Part shown: one piece after another, positions 24,819-33,719 of the stretch
Layout: every line of letters starts with the position of its first letter
How positions within the stretch are numbered: the first letter of the stretch is position 1
NCBI GenBank assembly: GCA_900543615.1
Contig: UQSC01000002.1
Span: 1-49,847 of the forward strand
Direction of reading: 5' to 3'
DNA from: an uncultured Collinsella sp.
GTDB taxonomy: Bacteria > Actinomycetota > Coriobacteriia > Coriobacteriales > Coriobacteriaceae
DNA length: 49,847 nucleotides
The notes under the pieces: model-generated
The model's database searches: none
What the model was told of the DNA's origin: nothing
The model's input: the letters and a program-made list of their open reading frames with translations, nothing else
Translations under genes and position numbers: made by a program

Positions 24819-24915
24819 TTTTATCTGGGGAAACGCCACATCTCCCCACCACATTGGTACAAGGCAACCTATCCGGAATGGGCGAAATCATGATCATAGA
24901 GCTCATCCCGCTGCC

Positions 24916-26781
24916 TCACTCAGCAATAAGGTTTACCCTGGTGCTATTTTTCTCGATACGATAGACGCCGACCTTGCCTGTAACGCCATAATGCTTTTTA
25001 AGTAGATCCATCTCCGCAGAATTGGACTCGATTACGATGAGCTTGTCATAACCCGACAGAAGGTTATCCATATTGGGCTCATAGAACGCGCATATGGCAT
25101 CGGAATGCGAGGCAAACAAATAATATCGAGCCACATACGTGAAGTAGTACGAAGTCATAAGCCCATCGCGATCGGAACCGAACAGCAAATAACGAGTACC
25201 GTCTTCTTTACCCGATGCCGGCCAGCGATCACCGACGACGTCTCGGACCGTCGCCGGAAGCGAAGTGTCGTATGTCTTTGCATTGAATAGCATGCCGTTG
25301 TATTCACTCGTCAAAAGGCCAAGCGACAAGGCGATGCAGCCCATTACAACCTGTTGGTATCGCCGCTTATGTAACGGCGTTGCATGGCAGGGGGAACCAT
25401 CGGACCGGAATTTCATCTGCCCCTCAAGCTCAACGGTAACTGCCATCGCCAGGCCACCGACAAACAATGCAATGATGCTGCAAGCATAACGATCGAATCC
25501 AGCAAGCCTCAAGGCCTCGTCCATTGGCATCGAGAAAATGTACATGGCGAGAATACCCACATAGTAAACAATTGTCATGAAATCAAGCGCAACCAGTGCG
25601 CGGCGCACATGTGTCAACTGATGCCCAAAGCGCCACCGAGCAGCCGCTAGCAATGCGACAACAGCCAAGTTGCCGAGCAGGAAACCGAGCGCAGGCCTGG
25701 TAGTTAAATCGATGGAGGTCGCAAAAAACGTCGAGACGACCTGCGCGATCTGGGCAGTATTCTTACCGCCGACCACCGCCGCGTGAGCAGCATCGCCCAC
25801 ATCGAACTTATTCTTGACGCCCGCGAGCGCCGTGGCCATGTGCCAACTCCACATCAGATAAGTGGAAAAACCCAAAACACCTGCGACGGCAGTTGCACCA
25901 AACCAGCGCAGGCGAGCGTTCCAGCTGCGATTCCTGAGAGCAACGTGTCCGCGCGCTAAATGGTAAGCGAGCACAAATGCAACGAATACGACGCCCGTCG
26001 ACTTCACCACTATGAGCTCCGCCATCAACGGCACGAGCAACTTGAGCTCGCGGCGAACATCACCGTTATAACGATCCACGACTGCCCAGCACGCCATCGT
26101 GAGGACCGGGAGCACGAAATCAACCAAAAGGTTATTAATGCGAATCGTTACATTGAAAAACGTAAGGAGCGAGCAGCCAGCCCCTAACACCGCATATGGC
26201 AGAAACGAACGGCGATTGCGCACAATACCAAGAACAGCATAAAAACATGAGAAGATAAAGGCTGCCTGAACAACGAGCATTGTTCCCTCGGCATGGCCTA
26301 AAAACGTGCATGCGCAGTACAGCAGTGAAGTTGTGCCGAGCGGATAGTTGAAAAACTCAACGAGACCACTTGACGCCGTGGGGAAAGCCCCCGTCTCCAG
26401 CATGACCTTGAGCGCTATAGCCCAATGCGTAAAGTTATCGTAATGCTCGAGACACGCCGACAGCAGGGGCCACAGAAAGATCAACATACCTAGGAGAAAA
26501 CACGCGTCAGGGAGACCAAAGGGCAATCTAGCAAGACCACGACCATGGAGACAGGGCATTGCCGCTGCACCGGCGATGGCGCCCACCACAACCACCCCCC
26601 AGGTGGCAGGGGCAAGCGCGCCCACGATTCCACCGGCATACGTGACGACCCCCATGACACACAAGGCACACACGGGAGCGAAATGCACATCCGTCTCGGT
26701 CAAACGATGGATCCAATAGCACAGACCGAAGAGCGCTAGCAGGAACAGCGCCGCACGGCCGAAGGCAGCAATAATCAGCAT
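24916..26781 (-). CDS. Polytopic membrane protein, probable GT-C-type glycosyltransferase
   Basis: A 621-residue protein with about 12-14 membrane segments and a soluble C-terminal region (about 500-621). The early loop ACLEHYDNFTHWAIALKVMLETG carries Asp and Glu residues on an outer loop, as in lipid-linked-sugar-dependent GT-C enzymes. I do not recognise a specific family. The start at 26781 follows AAGGAG, and its first 7 bases overlap the stop of the PilZ glycosyltransferase gene, so the two are translationally coupled. It is the last gene of a three-gene operon and probably transfers a sugar or assembles a surface glycan made by its neighbours (inference). Confidence 0.65.
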   Translation of the reverse strand: MLIIAAFGRAALFLLALFGLCYWIHRLTETDVHFAPVCALCVMGVVTYAGGIVGALAPATWGVVVVGAIAGAAAMPCLHGRGLARLPFGLPDACFLLGMLIFLWPLLSACLEHYDNFTHWAIALKVMLETGAFPTASSGLVEFFNYPLGTTSLLYCACTFLGHAEGTMLVVQAAFIFSCFYAVLGIVRNRRSFLPYAVLGAGCSLLTFFNVTIRINNLLVDFVLPVLTMACWAVVDRYNGDVRRELKLLVPLMAELIVVKSTGVVFVAFVLAYHLARGHVALRNRSWNARLRWFGATAVAGVLGFSTYLMWSWHMATALAGVKNKFDVGDAAHAAVVGGKNTAQIAQVVSTFFATSIDLTTRPALGFLLGNLAVVALLAAARWRFGHQLTHVRRALVALDFMTIVYYVGILAMYIFSMPMDEALRLAGFDRYACSIIALFVGGLAMAVTVELEGQMKFRSDGSPCHATPLHKRRYQQVVMGCIALSLGLLTSEYNGMLFNAKTYDTSLPATVRDVVGDRWPASGKEDGTRYLLFGSDRDGLMTSYYFTYVARYYLFASHSDAICAFYEPNMDNLLSGYDKLIVIESNSAEMDLLKKHYGVTGKVGVYRIEKNSTRVNLIAE

Positions 26782-29024
26782 GCAGCGTCTCCTTCGACAT
26801 GAGCAGAATCGTGACTGGTCCGCTCCGCATCCCGTGAATCGCCGCATCGATCGCTATCACGCCTGGAGCGGCGGCGGGATCTCCATACGCGGTAACGCGA
26901 AAGAAGCGCCCTTATCCTCATGCGGACAATACGCACGATATCGTCATAGGTGGTGTTCCAGCTATCAAGCTCCTCGGCGATGCCCGTTTCGCGATCGTAC
27001 AGCAGCTGATCATAGATGCGTCGCTCCTCGAGCGAGCGGTGCTCGATTCGAAGCGCCGCGTACCACGACTCATCATCGCCACATTTGGATTGAAAGAGGC
27101 GCACAAGCCTACCAGAAACGCATGTGCAATAGCGACCATCTCCCAAGCGCACCGCAAAGCTGCGCAGCTCCTCGGGAAAGAGATCATCGATGCGCACGAG
27201 TACACCACCGTCTGACATGTTGATGGCACGCCCCGCGAAAACACCCACAGGGCCTTCGTCATCCGTCTCGTCCGAACTGCAATCGGGGAAAACGCCACCT
27301 TCGGCCACGGCTTCGCCGGTGCCCTCGGTTAGCTTCGACCACTCATCCTCAACCGGCAGCGCCGTCAGCACCGCAGGTTCGTCTACGGAGATGCGAGTAC
27401 TCTTGCGCGGCATGGACCGACCACCCGAAAAGGCAATAGCATACAAAAGGGCAATCAAGTTGTAGCACAACCAATAGATGATCACGGAACTGTACACGAG
27501 CGCCATGCCATACTTTCCCCATGTAAATCTGATAATAGCTGCAACCGAGAGCACCACGAGCAACAGGTGTGGGAGCATGTTCCACAGGCTACCGCTGCGA
27601 TTGGTCGTCTTGTCTTTACGCGTAACTTTGAACTTGGTCTCGCGGATACCGAGCGTCTCAAGAAATACGGGAAAAATAAGTGATGGCGCCAGCGTGGTGT
27701 CGATGATTTGACTCCATTTCTGACTGCGAACATTGCTCGAAAGCAATTTCATAGACCTGCTATAAAAGAAATAGCTCGGCAGCCAAAAAATTAGTAACTG
27801 CCAGAGTGTGCAGTTAACCACTTGGAAGTCAAACAAGGCAAACATAATGGGCGCAAGAATGAAGATGATGCGGTTGAAGAATGACCACCAGTACAGAAAA
27901 CTGCACAGATAGGTAATGCGCGCGGAAAAAGAAATCTTACGGGAAAAGATGACACCCGTGTTTTGGATGCTCTGAATCACACCGCGCGCCCAGCGGATGC
28001 GTTGGTGCACCATCGAGCGCACATCCGTCGTCGAGAGGCCGTGAGCTTCGACCTTATCAGTGGCATAGGTAATATAACCCGCCATCTGCAGACGACAGCT
28101 CGTCTCAAAATCTTCGGTGATCGTATGATACGGAAACCCGCCAATCTCCTCCATACCGGCGCGCGAAATCACGGCATTGCTACCGGTGTATGCGCAGGCG
28201 TTGGACGAGTTGCGCATCTGGTTTACCTCGCGTGAGAAGAAATCTTGCTCATTAGGAATCTTGTCCTCGGCGTACAGATTGAACTGAAAAAGATCAAGAT
28301 TATAGAAGCTTTGCGGCGTCTGAATCAGACCGACTTTAAGGTCCTCATTGAGTTCGTCCTCGGAACGATAACGCCATGCGCCGGTCGCGCCATCCTGAAT
28401 ATAGCGAGGCAGCAAGAAATAGGGCACGGTATCTACGAGAAAGCTGCTACGCGGAATCATGTCGGCATCGAACGTCGCGATCAGCGGTGAAGTCGTGTGC
28501 CTTAACGCGTTGTTGAGGTTGCCCGATTTGGCATACTTGTTATCCTCGCAGGGGATATAACCAATCCCAAGTTCAGCCGCAAGGGAAGCGACCTCTTTGC
28601 GGCAGCCATCGTCAGCAAAATAGACGTGCACCCGAGAACAATCGGGATAGTCCATGTAGGTACAGGCGTTCGCCGTCTTGAACAACACGTCAGTCGGCTC
28701 GTTGTGCGTAGCGATTACCACGTCAACGTCGGGATAGTCTTCGGGCAAGATTTTCGGCATAACGAGATGTCCGCTGTCGGCCTTAACCTTGCGGTAGTAA
28801 AGTTCGAAGGTCGTAAACGCGGTTACTGTCTCGGCGATGAGCAGCAAGACCGCAAAAACCATCTGGGGAATCCCCTGATCAAACGGCAGGGTGAACAGCA
28901 GACGCCATAGCAGATAGATGACCATAAGGACTGCAGTGACGATAAAGGTCGTCACATCGCGCTTCCGTGCCCCCTGTTTTTCCACCACGCTTTTCTTGGC
29001 TTTCTTAAGCTCATGAACGCTCAC
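26775..29024 (-). CDS. Cellulose-synthase-like GT2 glycosyltransferase with PilZ domain
   Basis: A 749-residue membrane glycosyltransferase. Two N-terminal helices precede a GT2 domain with VVIATHNEPTD, the Asp motifs DDG and DADM, the TED catalytic base, and QRIRWARG, the QxxRW motif of processive synthases. Further membrane helices follow. After about residue 540 comes a PilZ-like domain: RKSTR (RxxxR) and NMSDGG (N/DxSxxG), the signature for cyclic-di-GMP binding. An Arg-rich tail ends the protein. A GTG start at 29024 follows a GGGGGA site 12 bases past the upstream gene. It probably makes a beta-linked exopolysaccharide under c-di-GMP control. Cellulose itself is not shown, since no BcsB or BcsZ is near. 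Confidence 0.85.
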   Translation of the reverse strand: MSVHELKKAKKSVVEKQGARKRDVTTFIVTAVLMVIYLLWRLLFTLPFDQGIPQMVFAVLLLIAETVTAFTTFELYYRKVKADSGHLVMPKILPEDYPDVDVVIATHNEPTDVLFKTANACTYMDYPDCSRVHVYFADDGCRKEVASLAAELGIGYIPCEDNKYAKSGNLNNALRHTTSPLIATFDADMIPRSSFLVDTVPYFLLPRYIQDGATGAWRYRSEDELNEDLKVGLIQTPQSFYNLDLFQFNLYAEDKIPNEQDFFSREVNQMRNSSNACAYTGSNAVISRAGMEEIGGFPYHTITEDFETSCRLQMAGYITYATDKVEAHGLSTTDVRSMVHQRIRWARGVIQSIQNTGVIFSRKISFSARITYLCSFLYWWSFFNRIIFILAPIMFALFDFQVVNCTLWQLLIFWLPSYFFYSRSMKLLSSNVRSQKWSQIIDTTLAPSLIFPVFLETLGIRETKFKVTRKDKTTNRSGSLWNMLPHLLLVVLSVAAIIRFTWGKYGMALVYSSVIIYWLCYNLIALLYAIAFSGGRSMPRKSTRISVDEPAVLTALPVEDEWSKLTEGTGEAVAEGGVFPDCSSDETDDEGPVGVFAGRAINMSDGGVLVRIDDLFPEELRSFAVRLGDGRYCTCVSGRLVRLFQSKCGDDESWYAALRIEHRSLEERRIYDQLLYDRETGIAEELDSWNTTYDDIVRIVRMRIRALLSRYRVWRSRRRSRRDSDRCGDSRDAERTSHDSAHVEGDAAC

Positions 29025-29036
29025 GGAATCATCCCC

Positions 29037-30110
29037 CTATTCAAAGACCCATGACTGCTGGATACGGTAGTTAGCAAAGAACAATGCCGTATCAACAAAC
29101 GGTTTGATGATGAAGACCGGTATGGGCAGTGCAACGGAAATCAAGAGGACGAGAGCTGCGCTCGCCAACATACAAGCTGCGCACAGGGCAATATAGCGGC
29201 AAAGGCTCCGAGAACAGCTGGAATTATCCGCTTTGAAGACGATATTTCGATTCAGCATATAGTTGACAAATGCCGAGACGACCCGCGCAACGACGGTTGC
29301 CCACACGATGGCTGCGCTGGTCGCGACACCATGCGACCATAGGAGTACGAGCGCAGAGAACAGTGCCCAATCCAACAACGATGTGCAGAGCGAAGAGAGC
29401 GTGTAGCGCGCAAACGCAGAGAATAAGACACCGAGCACGCGAAGCGAATCAACAACGGGACGGAAATGTGACGCCTCGTTGTCACCCTCGTAGACCGTGG
29501 TAATGGGAACCTCGAAGATGCCACCCGCACGCCGCGCCAGCACAAGCATCTCTGTCTCGAACTCATATCCGTCTCGCACCACAGCGAGCATGCGGCGCAT
29601 AAGCGACGCCGGAAGGCCACGTAAGCCCGTCTGCGTATCACTCACATCGACACCGCAGAGCACGCGCATGGCCCCAAGCATAAAATTGTTACCGAGCTTA
29701 CTGCGCGCAGGAACGCCATTACCGTCAAATCGGCGACAGCCAAGCACCAACGAGTCCTGGTGCAGACCGAGTTCGCGCGCAACGGCGCGGATATCGGCAG
29801 GCAAATGCTGACCATCGGCATCTGCCGTGACGGCCCCCGCAACAGTCGGAACCTGTTCCAAGAGATAAGAAAAGGCAGTCTTGAGAGCCGCACCTTTGCC
29901 GCGGTTGAGCCCGTGGACAAGAACCGTAGCACCAAGCGCGCGGGCGCGGTCAAACACCACAGAACAGGACGCGCTGCTCCCGTCATCCACCACAACGATC
30001 GGTCCCGGCCATCCGAGCACGAGCTCCTCAAGTAGTGCGGCCAGCCGACCACTCGGCTCATACGCGGGAATCACCAAAGCTATCCTATTGTCGATATCTG
30101 CCATGATCAA
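29037..30110 (-). CDS. GT2 polyprenyl-phosphate glycosyltransferase fused to a GtrA-like membrane domain
   Basis: A protein of 357 residues. Residues 8-230 are a dolichol-phosphate-mannose-synthase-like GT2 domain with ALVIPAYEPSG, VVVDDGS and the DADGQH motif. Residues about 240-357 contain four helices of the GtrA type (FVNYMLNRNIVFK near the middle, YRIQQSWVF at the end), thought to move lipid-linked sugars across the membrane. A TTG at 30110 has GGAG 8 bases upstream, while the ATG two codons later is further from it; both are possible. It is the first gene of the three-gene glycan operon and probably supplies polyprenyl-phosphate sugar to the following membrane enzymes. Confidence 0.82.
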   Translation of the reverse strand: MIMADIDNRIALVIPAYEPSGRLAALLEELVLGWPGPIVVVDDGSSASCSVVFDRARALGATVLVHGLNRGKGAALKTAFSYLLEQVPTVAGAVTADADGQHLPADIRAVARELGLHQDSLVLGCRRFDGNGVPARSKLGNNFMLGAMRVLCGVDVSDTQTGLRGLPASLMRRMLAVVRDGYEFETEMLVLARRAGGIFEVPITTVYEGDNEASHFRPVVDSLRVLGVLFSAFARYTLSSLCTSLLDWALFSALVLLWSHGVATSAAIVWATVVARVVSAFVNYMLNRNIVFKADNSSCSRSLCRYIALCAACMLASAALVLLISVALPIPVFIIKPFVDTALFFANYRIQQSWVFE

Positions 30111-30176
30111 ATGGATTCTCCAACATAATGAATCGATTTGCGGACGTCGATTATAACGAAATTGCCTAGCGGTTAA

Positions 30177-30211
30177 AACAAAAGCCCGAGTGTCGCTGGG
30201 ACACCCGGGCT
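30177..30211 (-). terminator. Terminator after feoB
   Basis: AGCCCGAGTGTC (30183-30194) and GACACCCGGGCT (30200-30211) pair with one mismatch around a 5-base loop. On the minus strand TTTTGTTTT follows. Confidence 0.88.
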
Positions 30212-30240
30212 CGTGAAAAGGGGCTAATCCTTATTCGGAA

Positions 30241-32568
30241 TTAAGCGGAAACTGCGGCGGAAGCAGTGTTGGTCTCGTCCTCGTCGGTCCATGCGTGTTT
30301 GGGCATGGGACGGAAGATCTGGAAGAGCATCGCAACCAGCAGCACGATGGCGACAATCGTCCAGATACCAAACTGTCCGAGAACAAGCAGGTTGTAGAAC
30401 TGGTTGATGAACAGGCCGATCACCCAAGCAAAGGCGCACTCGTAGCCGATGGCAATCGCGGTCCACTTGCCGGAATCCATCTGGTTGCGGATGGTGCCAA
30501 TGGCGGCAAAGCACGGAGCGCACAGCAGGTTGAAGGCGCCGAAGGCAACGCAGGCGCCCATAGTCGGGAACATGCCGGCGAACGCGGTCCACAGGCTCGG
30601 GTCGGTCTCGCCCGCGTCGGCGACGGACAGCAGCGAGCCAGCGGTGGCGACGACGTTCTCCTTAGCGACAAGGCCAGAGACAGTCAGCGCAGTTGCCTGC
30701 CAGGTGCTAAAGCCGAGCGGGGCGAAGATCCAGGCAACCAGGTTGCCCAGCATGGCGAGCACGGAGTAGTCCATGAACTCCTCGGGGATGCCGTCCATCG
30801 CAGGCAGGAAGCCAAAGGAACCGTTGTAGCTGCCAAAGTTGGAGAGGAACCAAACCACGACGGTGGACGCGAAGATGACCGTGCCGGCCTTCTTGATAAA
30901 GGCCCAGCAGCGCTCCCACACGTGCAGCGCCCAAGAGCGAATTGCCGGGAAGTGGTAAGCAGGAAGCTCCATAACAAACGGCGTCGGGCGACCGGCGAAG
31001 AGCTTGGTCTTCTTGAGCATGAGGCCCGAGGCGATGACGGCAAAGACGCCCAGGAAGTAAAAGAGCGGGCTGATCCACGCGGCGGTGGTGGAAGAATCGC
31101 CGATGATGGAACCCATGAGCAGGGCGATGATCGGCAGCTTGGCGCCACAGGGAATGAACGTGGTGGTCATGACCGTCATGCGGCGGTCTTTCTCGTTCTC
31201 GATGGTCTTGGTAGCCATGACGCCGGGGACGCCGCAGCCCGAGGACACGAGCATGGGGATAAAGGACTTACCGGACAGGCCAAAGCGGCGGAACACGCGG
31301 TCCATGATGAAGGCGACGCGGGCCATATAGCCGCAGTCCTCCAGGAAGGACAGCATGACGAACAGCAGGAACATCTGCGGGACGAAGCCGAAGATGGCGC
31401 CCAGGCCGCCGACGATACCGTCGCAGACCAGCGAATCGACCAGGCCACCGTCCTCGGTGCCGCCCGCCACAAGGGCGTCGTGCACCACGGTGGTGATACC
31501 CGGGACATAGGGGCCGTACTGCGCCGGGTCAACCGAGTCGGCATCGTCGCCCGCAGCCTCGACGGCCGCGTCGTAGGCGTCGCGGCCCTGACCGAGCACG
31601 TACCAACCGTCGGTACCGAAGAGCTGGTCGTTGGTGAAGTCGGTCACCGTGCCGCCCAGGGTGGAAACGGCGATGTAGTACACGCAGAACATGATGACCA
31701 CAAAGATCGGCAGGCCCAGGATACGGTTGGTAACCACGCGGTCGATCTTCTCGGAGGTGCTCATCTTGGCCGGAGCCTTGGTCATGCACTCATCGATGAT
31801 GTGCGCGATGACGCCATAGCGCTCACCGGTGATGATGGACTCGGCATCGTCGTCGCAGTCCTGCTCGCACTGGGCGACCAGCTCCTCCACGCGAGCGGCC
31901 TTCTCCTTGGTGAGGTTGATGAGTCTGCAGGCGTCTGCATCACGCTCGAACAGCTTGACGGCGTAGTAGCGGCGCTTGTTGGCGGGAACGCTCGCCGGAA
32001 GGTTGTTCTCGATATGCGTCAGAACGTCCTCGATGGAGGAGTCGAACTTGTGCTCCGGCACCTGGCCCTTGGAAGCAGCGGACTTCTTGACCTGCTCGAA
32101 CAGCTCCTTGATACCCTTGTTCTTAAGGGCCGAGATCATCATGACCGGGCAGCCGAGCTTCTTGGAGAGCTTGTCCGTGTCGATCTTGTCGCCGCTCTTC
32201 TCGACCAAGTCGGCCATGTTGAGGGCAACGACCACGGGCAGGCCGGTCTCGATAACCTGAAGCGCCAGGTACAGGTTGCGCTCGAGGTTGGTGGCGTCGA
32301 CCACCTGGACGACTACATCGGGCTCGCCGCTCATGAGGTAATCGCGCGAGCATTGCTCCTCGGGGCTGTAGGGGGAAAGCGAGTAGATGCCGGGGAGGTC
32401 CGTGATGGTAACGTTCTTGTCGCTTAGGAGCTTGGCTTCCTTTTTCTCAACCGTGACGCCGGGCCAGTTGCCAACGTAGCCGTTGGCGCCGGTGATCAGG
32501 TTGAAAAGCGTGGTCTTGCCGCAGTTGGGGTTACCCGCAAGTGCGACATGGATCTGAGAATCCGCCAT
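30241..32568 (-). CDS. feoB: Ferrous iron transporter FeoB
   Basis: A 775-residue Fe(II) transporter. The N-terminal G domain shows G1 GNPNCGKTT at 12-20, DLPGIYSLSPYSPEE (G3) and NMAD (G4), followed by the helical GDI-like region. The membrane part contains two gate repeats with conserved Cys, including SSGCGVPGVMATKTI and the second FNLLCAPCFAAIGT. Length is normal. It lies downstream of two feoA genes with a 123-base gap that carries a DtxR-like palindrome. The start follows AGAAGGA. Confidence 0.97.
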   Translation of the reverse strand: MADSQIHVALAGNPNCGKTTLFNLITGANGYVGNWPGVTVEKKEAKLLSDKNVTITDLPGIYSLSPYSPEEQCSRDYLMSGEPDVVVQVVDATNLERNLYLALQVIETGLPVVVALNMADLVEKSGDKIDTDKLSKKLGCPVMMISALKNKGIKELFEQVKKSAASKGQVPEHKFDSSIEDVLTHIENNLPASVPANKRRYYAVKLFERDADACRLINLTKEKAARVEELVAQCEQDCDDDAESIITGERYGVIAHIIDECMTKAPAKMSTSEKIDRVVTNRILGLPIFVVIMFCVYYIAVSTLGGTVTDFTNDQLFGTDGWYVLGQGRDAYDAAVEAAGDDADSVDPAQYGPYVPGITTVVHDALVAGGTEDGGLVDSLVCDGIVGGLGAIFGFVPQMFLLFVMLSFLEDCGYMARVAFIMDRVFRRFGLSGKSFIPMLVSSGCGVPGVMATKTIENEKDRRMTVMTTTFIPCGAKLPIIALLMGSIIGDSSTTAAWISPLFYFLGVFAVIASGLMLKKTKLFAGRPTPFVMELPAYHFPAIRSWALHVWERCWAFIKKAGTVIFASTVVVWFLSNFGSYNGSFGFLPAMDGIPEEFMDYSVLAMLGNLVAWIFAPLGFSTWQATALTVSGLVAKENVVATAGSLLSVADAGETDPSLWTAFAGMFPTMGACVAFGAFNLLCAPCFAAIGTIRNQMDSGKWTAIAIGYECAFAWVIGLFINQFYNLLVLGQFGIWTIVAIVLLVAMLFQIFRPMPKHAWTDEDETNTASAAVSA

Positions 32569-32643
32569 TCAATCCTTCTTCCTTGTGTGCCTGCACTGCT
32601 TTCTCCGCGCAGGCTGGATAATGTGCTTCAAAGTTGCTGCATT

Positions 32644-32663
32644 AAGTTAGAAAAACCTAACTT
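32644..32663. promoter_or_regulatory. DtxR-like palindrome between feoA and feoB
   Basis: AAGTTAG-AAAAAC-CTAACTT is a 7-bp inverted repeat with a 6-base spacer, similar in style to DtxR/IdeR/MntR-type boxes that contain TTAGG and CCTAA halves. It may be an internal iron-controlled promoter for feoB. Confidence 0.5.
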
Positions 32664-32691
32664 TATCTGCAGAAATATGCGCCGCCGGCCC

Positions 32692-32913
32692 TTACTGGAC
32701 CTCGACGACGGCCGCCTCCTCCTTGCGGATGGAAAGCTCGTAGCCGCGCACGTTGATCTCGACCGGATCACCGAGCGGTGCAACCTTCACGACCTTGAAC
32801 GAAGTGCCCTTGATGAGCCCCAGGTCCATAAGGTGGCGGCGAAGCGCACCCTCACCGTGAAGCTTGACGATGGTGGAGCTCTCGCCCACCTTAACGTCAC
32901 CCAACGTCTTCAT
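32692..32913 (-). CDS. feoA: FeoA family protein (second copy)
   Basis: A 73-residue SH3-like FeoA protein that assists FeoB. Characteristic parts are LKVGESSTIVKLHGEGALRRHLMDLGLIKGTSFKVVKVAPLGDP and the final EVNVRGYELSIRKEEA-type strand, here EINVRGYELSIRKEEA. The start follows AAGGGGGA. It is located between the other feoA and feoB, in the same orientation. Confidence 0.93.
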   Translation of the reverse strand: MKTLGDVKVGESSTIVKLHGEGALRRHLMDLGLIKGTSFKVVKVAPLGDPVEINVRGYELSIRKEEAAVVEVQ

Positions 32914-32952
32914 CCTCTTGTCCCCCTTTCGGTTTTAATGAAATGCTGCAGA

Positions 32953-33195
32953 CTAACCGACGGTCATGATGTGCATGGCAACCTTGGAATCGATACCAAA
33001 GCGTGCGCCCAGCACAGTGACGATGATATTGGCGCCACTCGAGCTCACCACGTGGATTTCGCTGCCCTCGACAAAGCCGAGGTCCTTGAGGTGGTGCTTC
33101 ATATCCTCATTGCCCTTTACACGAGACACGCGCACGGTTTCGCCCGCTTTTACCATCGAAAGCGGCATTGCCGGCATCTGCGGTCCGCAAGACAT
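32953..33195 (-). CDS. feoA: FeoA family protein (first copy)
   Basis: An 80-residue FeoA homologue. The SH3-like core runs from VRVSRVKGNEDMKHHLKDLGFVEGSEIHVV to the C-terminal strand with DSKVAMHIMTV. Its first 12 residues include a Cys and several Met (MSCGPQMPAMPL), a possible metal-handling tail. The start follows TAGGAG. It is the first gene of feoA-feoA-feoB and sits beside a strong inverted repeat that is probably the operon operator. Confidence 0.93.
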   Translation of the reverse strand: MSCGPQMPAMPLSMVKAGETVRVSRVKGNEDMKHHLKDLGFVEGSEIHVVSSSGANIIVTVLGARFGIDSKVAMHIMTVG

Positions 33196-33237
33196 GAGTG
33201 GCTCCTAACGTCAGTTCGTCCTCAACATCGACGCGGT

Positions 33238-33291
33238 AAAAGTTAACCACGCCTATGTTCGCTTTAGTAAACTAACACGTGGTTAACTTTT
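33238..33291. promoter_or_regulatory. Inverted repeat in the feo operon promoter
   Basis: AAAAGTTAACCACG (33238-33251) and its exact complement CGTGGTTAACTTTT (33278-33291) lie 43 bases upstream of the first feoA. Between them is TTAGTAAACTAA (33264-33275), a smaller palindrome with a 2-base centre. A metal-dependent repressor site is likely, but the sequence differs from the site before feoB. Confidence 0.6.
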
Positions 33292-33337
33292 TGGAAAGGG
33301 TCCCCATTCAGATTTCGAAAAAGTTTCCTATACGAAA

Positions 33338-33376
33338 CAAAAGGGCACGGCAAAGGACCATCCTTTACCACGCCCT
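33338..33376 (-). terminator. Terminator after the HPr-like gene
   Basis: AGGGCACGGCAAAGGA (33342-33357) and TCCTTTACCACGCCCT (33361-33376) form an almost perfect stem with a 3-base loop, followed on the minus strand by TTTTGTTTCG. Confidence 0.88.
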
Positions 33377-33383
33377 ATCATGC

Positions 33384-33632
33384 TTAGAGTGAGAGATTTC
33401 TGATCGACGTAACGCAGGAAGCCTCGTCTACGCCCGAAACGCGGAAGATGATGTCCTCGCCGCACTCGCCGTAGAGAGCCATGAGTCCCATGACATCGCG
33501 GCCATTCGTGTGGCGATCGCCGATACTGACTGACACGTCGCAACGATGCTTGGCAATGATGTCATAGAGCAGCGCAACCGGGCGGGCATGTAATCCCAAC
33601 GGATCTTTAATCGTCTTTGTAAACTCGACCAT
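33384..33632 (-). CDS. HPr-family phosphocarrier protein with Asp at position 46
   Basis: An 82-residue PTS HPr-like protein. The phosphorylation site GLHARP places His at residue 15, as in canonical HPr. The region TNGRDVMGLM aligns without gaps to the regulatory-serine segment of Bacillus HPr, but residue 46 is Asp rather than Ser. Asp would mimic the seryl-phosphorylated form constitutively (inference from the known P-Ser-HPr system). The start at 33632 follows GGGAGGGG; upstream in-frame codons are less likely. No enzyme I or EII gene is near. It is a single-gene unit with its own terminator and a repeat array upstream. Confidence 0.88.
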   Translation of the reverse strand: MVEFTKTIKDPLGLHARPVALLYDIIAKHRCDVSVSIGDRHTNGRDVMGLMALYGECGEDIIFRVSGVDEASCVTSIRNLSL

Positions 33633-33719
33633 GTCCCCTCCCACGACATCGTACATTCGGCTGGCAAACCCAGCCATGTGGTAGTTATTGTAGCGTTAGA
33701 TGCTTGTTGAGGGCGGGAC

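Noticed and set aside
30295..32427. Long open frame antisense to feoB
   Set aside because: It is opposite a gene with all FeoB motifs, has low-complexity composition and no ribosome site. Similar mirror frames occur opposite ppc, the OYE gene and the uxa genes and come from codon bias in GC-rich DNA.
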